Source: Salmonella enterica subsp. arizonae
GTDB taxonomy: Bacteria > Pseudomonadota > Gammaproteobacteria > Enterobacterales > Enterobacteriaceae
Direction of reading: 5' to 3'
DNA length: 64,000 nucleotides
Assembly (NCBI RefSeq): GCF_008692845.1
Contig: NZ_VXJW01000006.1
Location: 124,001-188,000, forward strand
Below are positions 19,113 through 27,880 of this stretch, piece by piece; position 1 is the first letter of the stretch, and each line of letters opens with the position of its first letter. The notes beneath the pieces were generated by a model. The model saw only the letters and a program-made list of their open reading frames with translations. It did no database searches and had not been told where the DNA came from. A program made the position numbers and the translations under genes.

Positions 19113-19435
19113 CAAGGTCTGTACAGGGATGCTATCAGGAAACCTGAACGTCGGTGGATACGCTCACGCAAATGTCTGCTATAAGCGATAAGCGGACTTC
19201 GCCAGTGACAGGTCAAGGTGGCAGTAGCTTAAAAAGCACGTAAACCGTGTACACATTTAGGCTTTCAAAGCCAAGATTTTATCTAGTAGTAGGGATTTTT
19301 ACTCTTGATCATTGAATAGTTTAATATAAAAATTAAGGTTCCAAAATGCTTTCAAATACTTAGTGTTTTTGCTAAATTCAATGGCAAATGCGAGTAATAC
19401 ATTGATTTTTTTTTAAATAAAAAAGGAGTGTTGGT
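19113..19435. other. AT-rich non-coding stretch
   Basis: 323 bp without a convincing frame. GCTATAAGCGATAA at 19178-19191 recurs exactly at 21069-21082. The final 100 bp are very A/T-rich and contain a T9 run at about 19408-19416, then AAAGGAG just before the next ATG. This region probably holds the promoter of the two-gene cassette. Confidence 0.5.
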
Positions 19436-19648
19436 ATGCTTGAATGGTTAAATAACCACATAGGTACTGATTGGGCTACATACCTCGGAGTACTTCTAGC
19501 GATCCTGTCATTAATTTGGGGAGGGAAAAAAGTACTAAAAAATAAGTCAATTTCCCAAAAAGCAAAAGTCAACGGAGGCATAGTTATTCAGGTTGGAGGT
19601 GATTTTCAAGGAGGAAAGGATAATGAATCAAAAAGCTCAAGCAAATGA
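19436..19648 (+). CDS. Small one-pass membrane protein with a C-terminal RHIM-like IQVG motif
   Basis: 70 residues. Residues 12-30 form one hydrophobic segment (WATYLGVLLAILSLIW), followed by a basic stretch KKVLKNKS. Residues 41-60 read QKAKVNGGIVIQVGGD then FQGG, and the tail is Ser/Lys-rich. The I-Q-V-G core equals the (I/V)Q(I/V)G tetrad of RHIM-type amyloid motifs. The next protein starts with a similar segment (QKAQANENSTVIQIAGN). AAAAGGAG lies 6 bases before the ATG. It overlaps the next gene by 26 bp in another frame, implying co-translation. No named family is recognised. By analogy it could be a membrane-acting effector switched on by its partner; this is inference. Confidence 0.65.
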   Translation: MLEWLNNHIGTDWATYLGVLLAILSLIWGGKKVLKNKSISQKAKVNGGIVIQVGGDFQGGKDNESKSSSK

Positions 19649-20435
19649 AAATTCGACTGTAATACAGATTGCGGGAAACTTAACTCAAGGAATCAGCTTT
19701 GCTGAGTGTGAACGATTATTTAATTTATTGCTAACAGAAAATTTCCCAAGACTCGAAGCTATTGCTGCCTCAACAGCCAAGGAAAATGTTGACGCATTAG
19801 TCAAGGCGACATTCGAAAAAATTGATTCAAAGATTGATCAAATCAGCGTAGAAAAACTTGCTCAGCCCGATGTACAAAGTACATTTAACAACGCAGTTCA
19901 AGGTGTTGCAAGAAAAGGTACCAAAATAGATATCGATTTATTGGCCGAATTGTTGGAATCCAGAATCGAAAAAGACAGTACTGACTACATAGATAATTGT
20001 ATTGAAGCGGCAGTGGAGATGGTACCAAAATTAACTAGTGATATGCTAGCAATCTTGCCAGCATTGCATTTTATTCAATCACTTACTTGGAGTAACCCTG
20101 CTGAAGTTGATAATGTTTATGGCTTAATCTATGATCATTTTTTGTCGCGAGGTGACGATATGTCACGTTCGAAACTCAAGACAATGGCCTCTATTGGGGT
20201 GGGAAGTTACGTCAATATTATGGGAAGCAATACCTTTGAAGGTATGAAGGAAAAAAATAATTACCTACAAGGGATTGATGCAGAATTGAAATATCCGAGA
20301 ATGTATCAAGCTTTAAATTTCTATGATCAAAAAGACTTGCACCAACTCACGCTCACTACACCGGGCCAAGTAATAGCCATCAAAATGCTGGCAAAAATAT
20401 TTCCTTCAATGAATTTGCGCGATTTTTTACAGTAA
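19623..20435 (+). CDS. LPO_1073/Vpar_1526-like protein with an N-terminal IQIA motif
   Basis: 270 residues from the ATG at 19623, chosen because AAGGAGG lies 8 bases upstream; an in-frame TTG at 19593 would add 10 residues. Residues 3-23 (QKAQANENSTVIQIAGN then LTQG) resemble the tail of the preceding small membrane protein. The remainder is mostly helical and acidic: SFAECERLFNLLLTENF, ASTAKENVDALVKATFEKID, then a region with VQGVARKGTKIDIDLLAELLESRI and a C-terminal LTTPGQVIAIKMLAKIF. The N-terminal layout (Asn/Ser-rich IQ motif, then an amphipathic helical segment) is what I recall for proteins named LPO_1073/Vpar_1526 family; this needs an HMM search. No nuclease, NTPase or TIR motif is seen. 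Codon use is AT-rich, unlike the flanking backbone. Confidence 0.65.
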   Translation: MNQKAQANENSTVIQIAGNLTQGISFAECERLFNLLLTENFPRLEAIAASTAKENVDALVKATFEKIDSKIDQISVEKLAQPDVQSTFNNAVQGVARKGTKIDIDLLAELLESRIEKDSTDYIDNCIEAAVEMVPKLTSDMLAILPALHFIQSLTWSNPAEVDNVYGLIYDHFLSRGDDMSRSKLKTMASIGVGSYVNIMGSNTFEGMKEKNNYLQGIDAELKYPRMYQALNFYDQKDLHQLTLTTPGQVIAIKMLAKIFPSMNLRDFLQ

Positions 20436-20681
20436 ATCTTAGCATTGACTAGATCCATGCCGATTAGTATATTTGGGATGTTGTCTATTTCTACTTATCT
20501 TATAAAATAGGGCTACTGCAGCAGCCCTAACAAGTTTATATAATATCAGGAAAATTGGTCCATTCAATTTTTGAAATATGATATGTTCGCCATCTATTAA
20601 CATTCTTAGACGTGCTTGACATCCGCTCATGGCACAAAGCGGACATCAGTATTCAAAAAATGAAAAACGACGACTTGATGT
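20436..20681. other. Non-coding stretch with a short hairpin
   Basis: No supported gene lies between the cassette and tacA. AGGGCTACTGCAGCAGCCCT at 20509-20528 forms a hairpin, not followed by T on the plus strand. TCCGCTCATGGCACAAAGCGGA at about 20616-20637 is a second inverted repeat of a type often seen between enterobacterial genes. Confidence 0.45.
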
Positions 20682-20747
20682 ATATCGTTTGCTATACATG
20701 GTGGTTGTGCTATTCTTGTAAAGCAAATGCTATACAAAGGGTGTCTC
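20682..20747 (+). promoter_or_regulatory. tacAT promoter/operator
   Basis: Contains TGTATATCGTTTGCTATACA, an imperfect palindrome with TGTAT/ATACA ends, and a second TGCTATACA in GCAAATGCTATACAAAGG just before the tacA ATG. Repeated TGCTATACA half-sites are what a ribbon-helix-helix antitoxin operator would look like. It seems intact although the genes are not. Confidence 0.5.
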
Positions 20748-21042
<295 letters not shown>

Positions 21043-21380
21043 AATGCAAAGACTGTTATGTTCAAATCGCTATAAGCGATAATTTGATAGAACGTCTAAG
21101 GTTAAATTCAGGAAGAATACGACGAACAAAATATTGATGAGACAGGAATCCGCGTGATGCAAGAAAGCAACGGAATGGATAATTCGATTGCGGACAATGT
21201 TATTTAGTTATAGCCAGAAACAAAAAAGAGCCCATGTATTAAATGGACTCTTTCGCTGATGCCTCGGTTAATCTGTCCAGGTTTTTGGGGTCAGTACAAA
21301 GTGAGCCCACCTCTGCCATTCTTGTGGCGCTATGCATTCTCAAGGCACTCTGTTAATTTTATCTTGTTGGCGTTTTATAG
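21043..21380. other. Non-coding stretch between tacT remnant and cueP
   Basis: 338 bp with no supported gene. GCTATAAGCGATAA at 21069-21082 repeats 19178-19191 exactly. AAAAAAGAGCCCATGTATTAAATGGACTCTTTC at about 21218-21250 is an imperfect inverted repeat that could terminate on either strand. The last 100 bp become backbone-like. Confidence 0.45.
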
Positions 21381-21416
21381 GCCCGATAACCCATTATGTT
21401 ATCGGGCATTTTTTTA
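21381..21416 (+). terminator. Strong hairpin terminator between the island and cueP
   Basis: GCCCGATAAC-CCATTAT-GTTATCGGGC, a 10-bp perfect stem, is followed by ATTTTTTT on the plus strand. It overlaps the cueP stop and would also fold at the 3' end of cueP mRNA, though without a T run on that strand. Confidence 0.75.
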
Positions 21417-21953
21417 ACGTAATGGTAATTCCGTCAGGCAGGTCTGGCTGTCACCTTTTGTGGCAATAGCATGTGACGCTGTTTTGCCGTTGTAGCTCAC
21501 TTCGATCGTTCCTTCCATGTCGCGCGGAAGCCAGACGCCGATAAAGCCGTTTTGATAGCTCCTCAGCGCTTTTTGCATGATGACATCACCTTTGTTATCC
21601 GTCACTTTTACATTGAAAGTCGTGTTCGGCATTTCTCCCTGACAGCCGGAAAGGCTGTGGTTAAAACAGGGGTGTGTCCGCCATTCATAGGGCGCAAAAG
21701 AGAGATAGAATTTGTCGCCTAACGGTAGCGTATAAATCTGCTCTCCGTCAGATAATTTGAGTTCGGTACTGGTAATCGACGCGGAGTAAGGCAAAGGACG
21801 GCTCTGCGGCGTTTGATCAATCGTATCCACGATCTGCTCAACCGTTTTTCCCGCAAGCCCGTGTTGCGCCAGAAAAGCGGATTCTGAGGATGCCGCAAGC
21901 GCGGAGCCGCTGGCGCATAAACCCAAAAGTAATAACCATGATGCTTTCGACAT
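21414..21953 (-). CDS. cueP: CueP, periplasmic copper-binding protein
   Basis: 179 residues with a signal peptide (cleavage after GSALA, about residue 20) and a beta-rich mature domain. The copper-linked cysteines are visible in HPCFNHSLSGCQGEMP and in the C-terminal DSQTCLTELPLR. CueP is the Salmonella periplasmic copper store that helps supply the Cu,Zn superoxide dismutase and is induced by CueR; E. coli K-12 lacks it. The promoter upstream has the long spacer of CueR-activated genes. The position next to cspA matches S. Typhimurium STM3650, from memory. The AT-rich patch starts directly beyond its 3' end. Confidence 0.92.
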   Translation of the reverse strand: MSKASWLLLLGLCASGSALAASSESAFLAQHGLAGKTVEQIVDTIDQTPQSRPLPYSASITSTELKLSDGEQIYTLPLGDKFYLSFAPYEWRTHPCFNHSLSGCQGEMPNTTFNVKVTDNKGDVIMQKALRSYQNGFIGVWLPRDMEGTIEVSYNGKTASHAIATKGDSQTCLTELPLR

Positions 21954-21986
21954 AACTTCAATTCCTTGTGAACAATATCCTTGCCC

Positions 21987-22017
21987 ACTATAGGGGTTCC
22001 CCTAAGGGAAAGGTCAA
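21987..22017 (-). promoter_or_regulatory. CueR-type promoter of cueP
   Basis: On the minus strand TTGACC (22017-22012) and TATAGT (21992-21987) are 19 bp apart. The spacer contains the dyad CCTTTCCCTTAGGGGAACCCC, of CueR-box type. The over-long spacer is diagnostic of MerR-family activation. Confidence 0.8.
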
Positions 22018-22073
22018 AGGGACGCAGGGTAAAGTAATGCAAAGTTATGCAGGGGGAGAGGGGGAAATTGGAA

Positions 22074-22102
22074 TAAAAAAATCCCCGCCATCAGGCAGGG
22101 AT
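22074..22102 (-). terminator. Terminator of cspA
   Basis: Reading the minus strand, ATCCCTGCC-TGAT-GGCGGGGAT forms a 9-bp stem with one G-T pair, followed by TTTTTTT. Confidence 0.85.
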
Positions 22103-22125
22103 CTTCAATTCTGAGCTTTTTAAGC

Positions 22126-22338
22126 TTACAGGCTGGCTACGTTGCCAGCTGCCGGGCCTTTAGCGCCGCTTTCGATGGTGAAGGAAACTTTCTGACCTTC
22201 ATCCAGAGATTTGTAACCATCGTTCTGAATTGCGGAGAAGTGTACGAACACGTCTTTAGAACCATCATCAGGAGTAATAAAGCCGAAGCCTTTATCAGCG
22301 TTGAACCATTTTACGATACCAGTCATTTTACCGGACAT
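22126..22338 (-). CDS. cspA: CspA, major cold-shock protein
   Basis: A 70-residue single cold-shock domain, an RNA chaperone of the cytoplasm. The RNA-binding motifs KGFGFI (RNP1) and DVFVHF (RNP2) and the aromatic WFNADKG are present. It is virtually identical to E. coli CspA. AAAGGT lies 9 bases before the ATG. The long leader with a cold box upstream supports CspA over other Csp paralogues. Confidence 0.97.
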   Translation of the reverse strand: MSGKMTGIVKWFNADKGFGFITPDDGSKDVFVHFSAIQNDGYKSLDEGQKVSFTIESGAKGPAAGNVASL

Positions 22339-22502
22339 AGTGTATTACCTTTTAAAAAATAAGTGTGCCTTTCGGCGTTATGGCGTGCTTTACAGATTTT
22401 TTAAGCGTTAAGGAAATGCGCACTACGAGGGGTATCTAATGGATAACTCTTGAAGGGGACTTGCCTTACTAAACTGCTTCAATGGTCTGTACGTCAAACC
22501 GT
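22339..22502 (-). promoter_or_regulatory. cspA 5' untranslated thermosensing leader with cold box
   Basis: A leader of about 160 nt. The cold box TGACGTACAGACCATT (22496-22481, minus strand) lies close to the expected transcript start near 22502 (ACGGTTTGACG). The leader includes GCCGAAAGGCACACTT, as in E. coli, where the leader refolds on cold shock to expose the ribosome site. Small frames on the opposite strand here are not considered genes. Confidence 0.85.
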
Positions 22503-22627
22503 TGGACACATTAACTCATGTAATGCCGGGCGATGCAACTTTTATTTTACTTTATTTCTCCGGGGGCGAGAATTGTGTGGGGGAAACGGTCCCTACGCAG
22601 GACCGTTAAAACAGAAAGTGGTAAAAG

Positions 22628-22918
22628 TTACTCCATCAATTGCTTACTTAATCGTGGGTTCGCCTGTATCAGGCGCATCAACTTGAGCTCTGCTGGCGTG
22701 GGTTTTTCGCGTTTCGATTCCCATTCCTGAACCATGGCAACCGTTACGCCCAGAGCTCTGGCGAATTCATCTGTTTTTAGCCCCGTTCCTCTCCGTAACT
22801 GTTCAAATTCGGTAAAAGGATTGGGTTTTTGCGTCAGGGTTATCTTTCGCGTTTCATCTTTAAAAACAATTTGTTCCAGGCTGCTCAGCAGCTCAAACAT
22901 CGGATCTTTATATTCCAT
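22628..22918 (-). CDS. yiaG: YiaG, HTH-type transcriptional regulator
   Basis: A 96-residue protein whose C-terminal half is an HTH (XRE/HigA-like) domain: LKTDEFARALGVTVAMVQEWESKREKP. The N-terminus is short and acidic (MEYKDPMFELLSSLEQIVF). It matches E. coli YiaG in length and position beside cspA. The ATG at 22918 has GGAG upstream. Targets are not known. No toxin-like gene is adjacent, so it is not obviously an antitoxin. Confidence 0.88.
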   Translation of the reverse strand: MEYKDPMFELLSSLEQIVFKDETRKITLTQKPNPFTEFEQLRRGTGLKTDEFARALGVTVAMVQEWESKREKPTPAELKLMRLIQANPRLSKQLME

Positions 22919-23355
22919 TGAGAACTCCTGTAAATCACACAGCGGGATCGTGAAATGCATCGAAGCCTATTAAGAATAGTCAGGAAAATTCCGGGTGGGG
23001 GGAGACGCGTCGTCAGGAAGCGTTATCGAGTCGTTTCGATGACTTGCGCGACGTGACTTTTAGGGAGCTAACAATTTGATCCAGCAAGATATATCCGTCT
23101 TTCACAAAACAATTGTAAAGATTAAAAAATATTTCATTACTTGCTGGAAAGCTTTCTTGCCGCGCTTTTTATCGAAGTGCCAAGTCAAAAATTAACAATA
23201 AAATAACAAATTAAGCGCTGATGCAGATAAACGTAATTTTCCACTATAAGATCGCGTGGAAAGGGTATCCTGCAAGCCTGACCTGGACTATCCTTGTAAG
23301 CCGTCGGGCACGCAGGTGTCGTTGTGCGCATTTTTGGGTGAAAGGAGTATTAACA
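22919..23355. other. Divergent intergenic region yiaG-yiaF
   Basis: 437 bp without a supported gene. The middle (about 23080-23220) is AT-rich and holds the divergent promoters. GTGAAAGGAG leads into yiaF. An open frame from 23221 into yiaF would add 45 residues and hide the lipoprotein signal, so it is not used. Confidence 0.5.
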
Positions 23356-24066
23356 ATGGCGACAGGTAAGTCCTGCTCTCGCTGGTTTGCGCCTGTTGTG
23401 GCGTTATTAATGGTGTTTAGCCTGAGCGGGTGTTTTGATAAAGAAGGCGATCAGCGCAAAGCGTTTGTCGATTTCCTGCAGAATACAGCAATGCGTAGCG
23501 GAGAGCGTTTACCAACGCTGACGGCCGATCAAAAAAAACAGTTTGGTCCGTTCGTGTCTGATTACGCGATACTGTACGGCTACTCGCAGCAGGTAAACCA
23601 GGCGATGGATTCCGGTCTGCGCCCGGTGGTCGATAGCGTTAACGCCATCCGCGTTCCGCAGGATTATATGACGCAACGTGAGCCGCTGCGGCAGGCAAAT
23701 GGTTCGTTAGGCGTACTGGCGCAACAGTTGCAGAACGCAAAATTGCAGGCTGATGCCGCGCATGGCGCGCTAAAACAGACCGATGAGCTGAAACCTGTGT
23801 TCGATCAGGTCTACAAAAAAGTGGTCACCGTGCCGGCAGATGCTCTGCAACCGCTGATCCCGGCGGCGCAGATCTTTACGCAGCAACTGGTACAAGTAGG
23901 CGATTTTATTGCGCAACAGGGCGAGCAGGTGAGCTTTGTCGCGAACGGCATTCAGTTTCCGACCTCACAGCAGGCCAGCCAATATAACGCGCTGATTGGG
24001 CCGTTGGCCTCGCAGCATCAGGCGTTTAATCAGGCCTGGACGGCGGCGGTAAACGCAACCCAGTAA
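23356..24066 (+). CDS. yiaF: YiaF, DUF3053 lipoprotein
   Basis: A 236-residue barrier-effect type lipoprotein as in E. coli YiaF. The signal peptide ends in the lipobox SLSGC (Cys 26), and the next residues FDKEGD place Asp two after Cys-Phe rather than at +2. The mature part is mainly helical and Gln/Ala-rich (LGVLAQQLQNAKLQADAAHG, QQLVQVGDFIAQQGEQVSFV). The ATG at 23356 has AAAGGAG 9 bases upstream. The function is not established. Confidence 0.88.
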   Translation: MATGKSCSRWFAPVVALLMVFSLSGCFDKEGDQRKAFVDFLQNTAMRSGERLPTLTADQKKQFGPFVSDYAILYGYSQQVNQAMDSGLRPVVDSVNAIRVPQDYMTQREPLRQANGSLGVLAQQLQNAKLQADAAHGALKQTDELKPVFDQVYKKVVTVPADALQPLIPAAQIFTQQLVQVGDFIAQQGEQVSFVANGIQFPTSQQASQYNALIGPLASQHQAFNQAWTAAVNATQ

Positions 24067-24071
24067 TGACA

Positions 24072-24113
24072 CTCTGCCCGATAAGCGCAAGCCAGCGCTT
24101 ATCGGGCCTGTAG
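24072..24113. repeat. REP element after yiaF
   Basis: GCCCGATAAGCGCAAGCC and AGCGCTTATCGGGC pair in a REP-type stem between the convergent yiaF and ghrB remnant. Confidence 0.7.
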
Positions 24114-24115
24114 TA

Positions 24116-24640
24116 TTAACCCGCCGCCTGCGGATTCACGCAGTTGTTCTCTATTTTCCCTGCAGCGCATCAATCAAATTATCCACCGCACAGGCCATCA
24201 TATTGTAGCGCGTCTCATGTGTTGCCGAGCCGATATGCGGCACCGCGACGACGTTAGACATGCCCAGCAGCGGCGAATCCACGGATAGCGGTTCGTATTC
24301 AAAGACATCCAGGCCTGCCGCATATATTTCACCGTTTTTCAGCGCGGCAATCAGCGCGTTTTCATCAACTACCGGGCCGCGTCCGGCATTAATGAAAATG
24401 GCGGACGATTTCATTCTGGCAAACTGGTTGGCGCCAAACAGATGCCGCGTTTCTGTTGTTAGCGGCAGGACCACGCAGACAAAATCGGCCTCCTGCAACA
24501 ACGTATCCAGATCGCAGTAGCGGGCGTTAAACCGGTCTTCCGCCTCCTGATGCCGCCGGCGAGCGTTGTAAAGAACAGGCTTAGTAATGATCGACCAGCC
24601 GATTTCCACTCTGCCGGCAGCCGTGTCGTGGTGAAGGATG
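24116..24640 (-). pseudogene. ghrB: ghrB remnant (glyoxylate/hydroxypyruvate reductase B)
   Basis: The C-terminal half of a D-2-hydroxyacid dehydrogenase: [60 protein letters not shown] and [16 protein letters not shown] match GhrB (324 residues in E. coli). Two lesions are visible. First, everything before KPVLYNARR, including the GxGxxG NADPH loop, is gone and replaced by REP-containing sequence. Second, a one-base deletion after GGAAAA (about 24153) converts the expected K-V/I-E-x-N-C-V-N-P-Q-A-A-G tail into an immediate TAG; the old tail and its TAA at 24116 survive one frame over. A frame from about 24609 could make a 152-residue fragment, but without a cofactor site. Confidence 0.88.
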
Positions 24641-24642
24641 AA

Positions 24643-24725
24643 TGAATACCGAATAAGGCGACGTTTATCCGGTCTGGCGAGGGAGTCATGCGTGCCGGGT
24701 AAAGCAGTATCGCTTTACCCGGCAC
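24643..24725. repeat. REP sequence plus perfect 13-bp inverted repeat downstream of yiaD
   Basis: CCGAATAAGGCGACGTTTAT then CCGG is REP-like. It is followed by GTGCCGGGTAAAG (24692-24704) and CTTTACCCGGCAC (24713-24725), a perfect 13-bp inverted repeat with an 8-base loop, ending 7 bases from the yiaD stop. It also borders the ghrB deletion endpoint. Confidence 0.75.
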
Positions 24726-24731
24726 AGTGGT

Positions 24732-25394
24732 TTATTGCAATGGACTCAAGGTAATTTCGACGCGACGGTTTTGCGCCTTACCTTCTGCCGTACTGTTGCT
24801 GGCGATCGGGTTCGCCGGGCCCATTCCGCTGGTACGGATGCGGCTGGCGTCGACGCCCTGCGTGATCAGCGAGCTGGCCACGGAGTCGGCACGCTGCTGC
24901 GACAGGCGCATATTCAGATCGTGGCTGCCGGTACTGTCGGTGTAGCCCACCACATTGACGGCGGTCTTGGGATACTCTTTTAGTACCATCGCCACGCCGG
25001 TCAACGTGTTGGTGCCTGCCGGTTTCAGCGTCGCGCTGCTGCTGTCGAAGGTGACATTATTCGGCATATTCAGAATGATATTATCGCCGCTTCGCGTCAC
25101 GCTTACGCCTGTGCCTCGCATTTTGTCACGTAGTTTCGCTTCCTGTACGTCCATGTAGTAACCGACGCCGCCGCCCAGCGCTGCGCCCGCCGCTGCGCCA
25201 ATCAGCGCGCCTTTACCGCGATCTTTTTTAGAGGAGGAGAGCGCGCCGATACCTGCGCCGACCAGCGATCCGATACCCGCGCCAATGCCGGATTTACCTG
25301 CTTCGCGTTCGCCGGTGTAAGGGTTTGTTGTGCAGCCAGATACTGCCAGGGCGCCGCTCACGATGGCAGCAATCACAAATACACGTTTTTTCAT
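24732..25394 (-). CDS. yiaD: YiaD, outer-membrane lipoprotein with OmpA-like domain
   Basis: 220 residues. The signal peptide ends in the lipobox AVSGC (Cys 21). A glycine-zipper segment GIGAGIGSLVGAGIGAL and GAAAGAALGGGVGYY follow, and the C-terminal OmpA-like peptidoglycan-binding domain has VVGYTDSTGSHDLNMRLSQQ and RADSVASSLITQGVD. It is predicted to link the outer membrane to peptidoglycan; E. coli YiaD was found as a suppressor of a BamB/BamD defect, from memory. It is transcribed divergently from bisC. Confidence 0.93.
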   Translation of the reverse strand: MKKRVFVIAAIVSGALAVSGCTTNPYTGEREAGKSGIGAGIGSLVGAGIGALSSSKKDRGKGALIGAAAGAALGGGVGYYMDVQEAKLRDKMRGTGVSVTRSGDNIILNMPNNVTFDSSSATLKPAGTNTLTGVAMVLKEYPKTAVNVVGYTDSTGSHDLNMRLSQQRADSVASSLITQGVDASRIRTSGMGPANPIASNSTAEGKAQNRRVEITLSPLQ

Positions 25395-25546
25395 CTTAAA
25401 TCCTTATCACTTTTTTATTGTTACCACAGCGACCGTGGCGGTTGATTATGACGTCTGCACATGAAGAAAATTCCAGGGAAAACTCTGAAATTTGTAAGTA
25501 ACATTGACTGGTAAATTAAATAACCCCAATGATTCAGGAGCGAACC

Positions 25547-27880
25547 TTGACCCACGCACCATCGCGCCATTCGGTATTGACCGCTGCACACTGGGGGCCA
25601 GTCCGCGTTGAAACCGACGGAGAACGCATTTTTGCCTCATATGGCGAACTCCCGACGACACACCAAAACTCCCTGCAAACCGTTGTGCATGAGCAGGTGT
25701 ATAGTAAAACGCGGGTTCGCTTCCCGATGGTACGTAAAGGGTTTCTGGCTTCTCCCGATAAGCCGCAAGGCGTACGCGGGCAGGATGAGTTTGTTCGCGT
25801 AAGTTGGGATGACGCGCTGGATCTGATCCACGCTCAGCACAAACGTATTCGCGAAAATTATGGACCTTCGTCCATCTTCGCCGGTTCCTACGGTTGGCGC
25901 TCAAATGGCGTATTGCATAAAGCGGCCACGCTATTGCAGCGTTACATGGCGTTGGCGGGAGGGTATACCGGCCATCTTGGCGATTATTCCACCGGCGCGG
26001 CACAGGCTATCATGCCTTATGTCGTGGGCGGCAACGAAGTTTACCAGCAACAGACCAGTTGGCCGGTGGTGCTGGAACACAGCGACGTCGTGGTGCTCTG
26101 GAGCGCGAATCCGCTTAATACTCTGAAAATTGCCTGGAACGCCTCGGATGAACAGGGACTTGAGTATTTTGCGGCGCTGCGAAAAAGCGGTAAGCGTCTG
26201 ATCTGCATCGATCCGATGCGATCGGAAAGCGTCGACTTTTTTGGCGATAAGATGGAGTGGATCGCCCCGCATATGGGCACCGATGTGGCGTTAATGTTGG
26301 GGATCGCCCATACGCTGGTGGAAAATAGCTGGCAGGATGAGGCGTTCCTTGCCCGCTGCACGACGGGTTATGACGTCTTCGCCGACTATCTGTTGGGCGT
26401 GACCGACGGTACGGCTAAAACAGCGGAATGGGCGGCGGAAATTTGTGGCGTTTCTGCAGGGAAAATTCGTGAACTGGCGGAAATATTTCACCATAATACC
26501 ACCATGCTGATGGCCGGTTGGGGAATGCAGCGCCAGCAATTCGGCGAGCAAAAGCACTGGATGATCGTCACGCTTGCCGCGATGTTGGGGCAAATTGGCG
26601 CGCCAGGCGGCGGGTTTGGTTTTTCTTATCACTTTGCCAACGGCGGCAATCCGACGCGTCGTGCCGCTGTGTTAGCATCGATGCAGGAGAGCATCACAGG
26701 CGGCGTTGATGCGGTAGATAAAATACCGGTGGCGCGTATCGTCGAGGCGCTGGAAAACCCCGGTGGGTTTTACCAGCACAATGGTATGGATCGTCGCTTC
26801 CCGGATATTCGTTTTATCTGGTGGGCGGGCGGCGCGAACTTTACCCATCATCAGGATACCAACCGTCTGATTCGCGCGTGGCAAAAGCCGGATCTGGTTG
26901 TCATCTCTGAATGTTTCTGGACGGCCGCCGCAAAACACGCGGATATTGTTCTGCCCGCGACCACCAGCTATGAGCGTAACGATCTGACCATGACCGGCGA
27001 CTATAGTCATCAGCATTTGGCGCCGATGAAGCAGGTTGTGCTGCCGCAGTATGAAGCGCGAAATGATTTCGATGTGTTTGCTGAACTGAGCGAACGATGG
27101 GAATCTGGCGGTTACGCACGGTTTACAGAGGGAAAAAGCGAGCTGGCGTGGCTGGAAACTTTCTACAATATTGCCGCCCAGCGTGGCGCCAGTCAGGGGG
27201 TGACGTTACCACCGTTTAGCGCATTCTGGCAGGCTAACCGTTTACTGGAGATGCCGGAAAATCCCGCCAACGCGCAGTTTGTGCGCTTCGCGGATTTTCG
27301 CCGCGATCCTGATAATCATCCGCTAAAAACGGCCAGCGGCAAAATCGAAATCTATTCTGCGCGCATTGCCAGTTATGGTTACGCAGATTGCCCCGGCCAT
27401 CCAATGTGGCTTGTGCCGGATGAGTGGCACGGGAACGCCGACGCGGGACAGGTTCAGCTACTTTCCGCGCATCCGGCGCATCGCCTGCATAGCCAGCTTA
27501 ACTACAGTTCGTTACGGGAGCGGTATGCGGTAGCCGGACGTGAACCAATGACGATTCATCCGCAGGATGCGACAGCGCGTGGAATCATCGACGGCGATAC
27601 GGTACGCGTCTGGAATCATCGCGGGCAGATTCTGGCGGGCGCGGTCGTTACCGAAGGGATTCGCCCCGGCGTCGTCTGTATTCACGAAGGCGCATGGCCG
27701 GATCCTGAACCTACCGCAGGCGGTATATGTAAAAACGGCGCGGTAAACATCCTGACAAAAGATCTTGCCAGCTCACGGCTGGGTAACGGTTGTGCGGGCA
27801 ACACCGCGCTGGTGTGGTTCGAGAAATATACCGGCCCGGCGCTACCGCTTACGGCATTTGATCCGCCTGCCAACTCATAA
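25547..27880 (+). CDS. bisC: BisC, biotin sulfoxide reductase
   Basis: A cytoplasmic molybdoenzyme of the DMSO reductase family that reduces biotin sulfoxide and methionine sulfoxide. Segments typical of the family are [49 protein letters not shown] (Mo ligand Ser region), [38 protein letters not shown] and the C-terminal molybdopterin-binding domain ([30 protein letters not shown]). I prefer the TTG at 25547, which has AGGAG 6 bases upstream and gives 777 residues as in E. coli. An ATG at 25529 gives 783 residues but lacks a ribosome site. There is no twin-arginine signal, consistent with a cytoplasmic enzyme. The 3' end overlaps yiaC. Confidence 0.93.
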   Translation: MTHAPSRHSVLTAAHWGPVRVETDGERIFASYGELPTTHQNSLQTVVHEQVYSKTRVRFPMVRKGFLASPDKPQGVRGQDEFVRVSWDDALDLIHAQHKRIRENYGPSSIFAGSYGWRSNGVLHKAATLLQRYMALAGGYTGHLGDYSTGAAQAIMPYVVGGNEVYQQQTSWPVVLEHSDVVVLWSANPLNTLKIAWNASDEQGLEYFAALRKSGKRLICIDPMRSESVDFFGDKMEWIAPHMGTDVALMLGIAHTLVENSWQDEAFLARCTTGYDVFADYLLGVTDGTAKTAEWAAEICGVSAGKIRELAEIFHHNTTMLMAGWGMQRQQFGEQKHWMIVTLAAMLGQIGAPGGGFGFSYHFANGGNPTRRAAVLASMQESITGGVDAVDKIPVARIVEALENPGGFYQHNGMDRRFPDIRFIWWAGGANFTHHQDTNRLIRAWQKPDLVVISECFWTAAAKHADIVLPATTSYERNDLTMTGDYSHQHLAPMKQVVLPQYEARNDFDVFAELSERWESGGYARFTEGKSELAWLETFYNIAAQRGASQGVTLPPFSAFWQANRLLEMPENPANAQFVRFADFRRDPDNHPLKTASGKIEIYSARIASYGYADCPGHPMWLVPDEWHGNADAGQVQLLSAHPAHRLHSQLNYSSLRERYAVAGREPMTIHPQDATARGIIDGDTVRVWNHRGQILAGAVVTEGIRPGVVCIHEGAWPDPEPTAGGICKNGAVNILTKDLASSRLGNGCAGNTALVWFEKYTGPALPLTAFDPPANS

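Noticed and set aside
22450-22730. Small open frames on the plus strand across the cspA leader and yiaG end
   Set aside because: They overlap the conserved cspA cold-box leader and yiaG and show no family or ribosome site.
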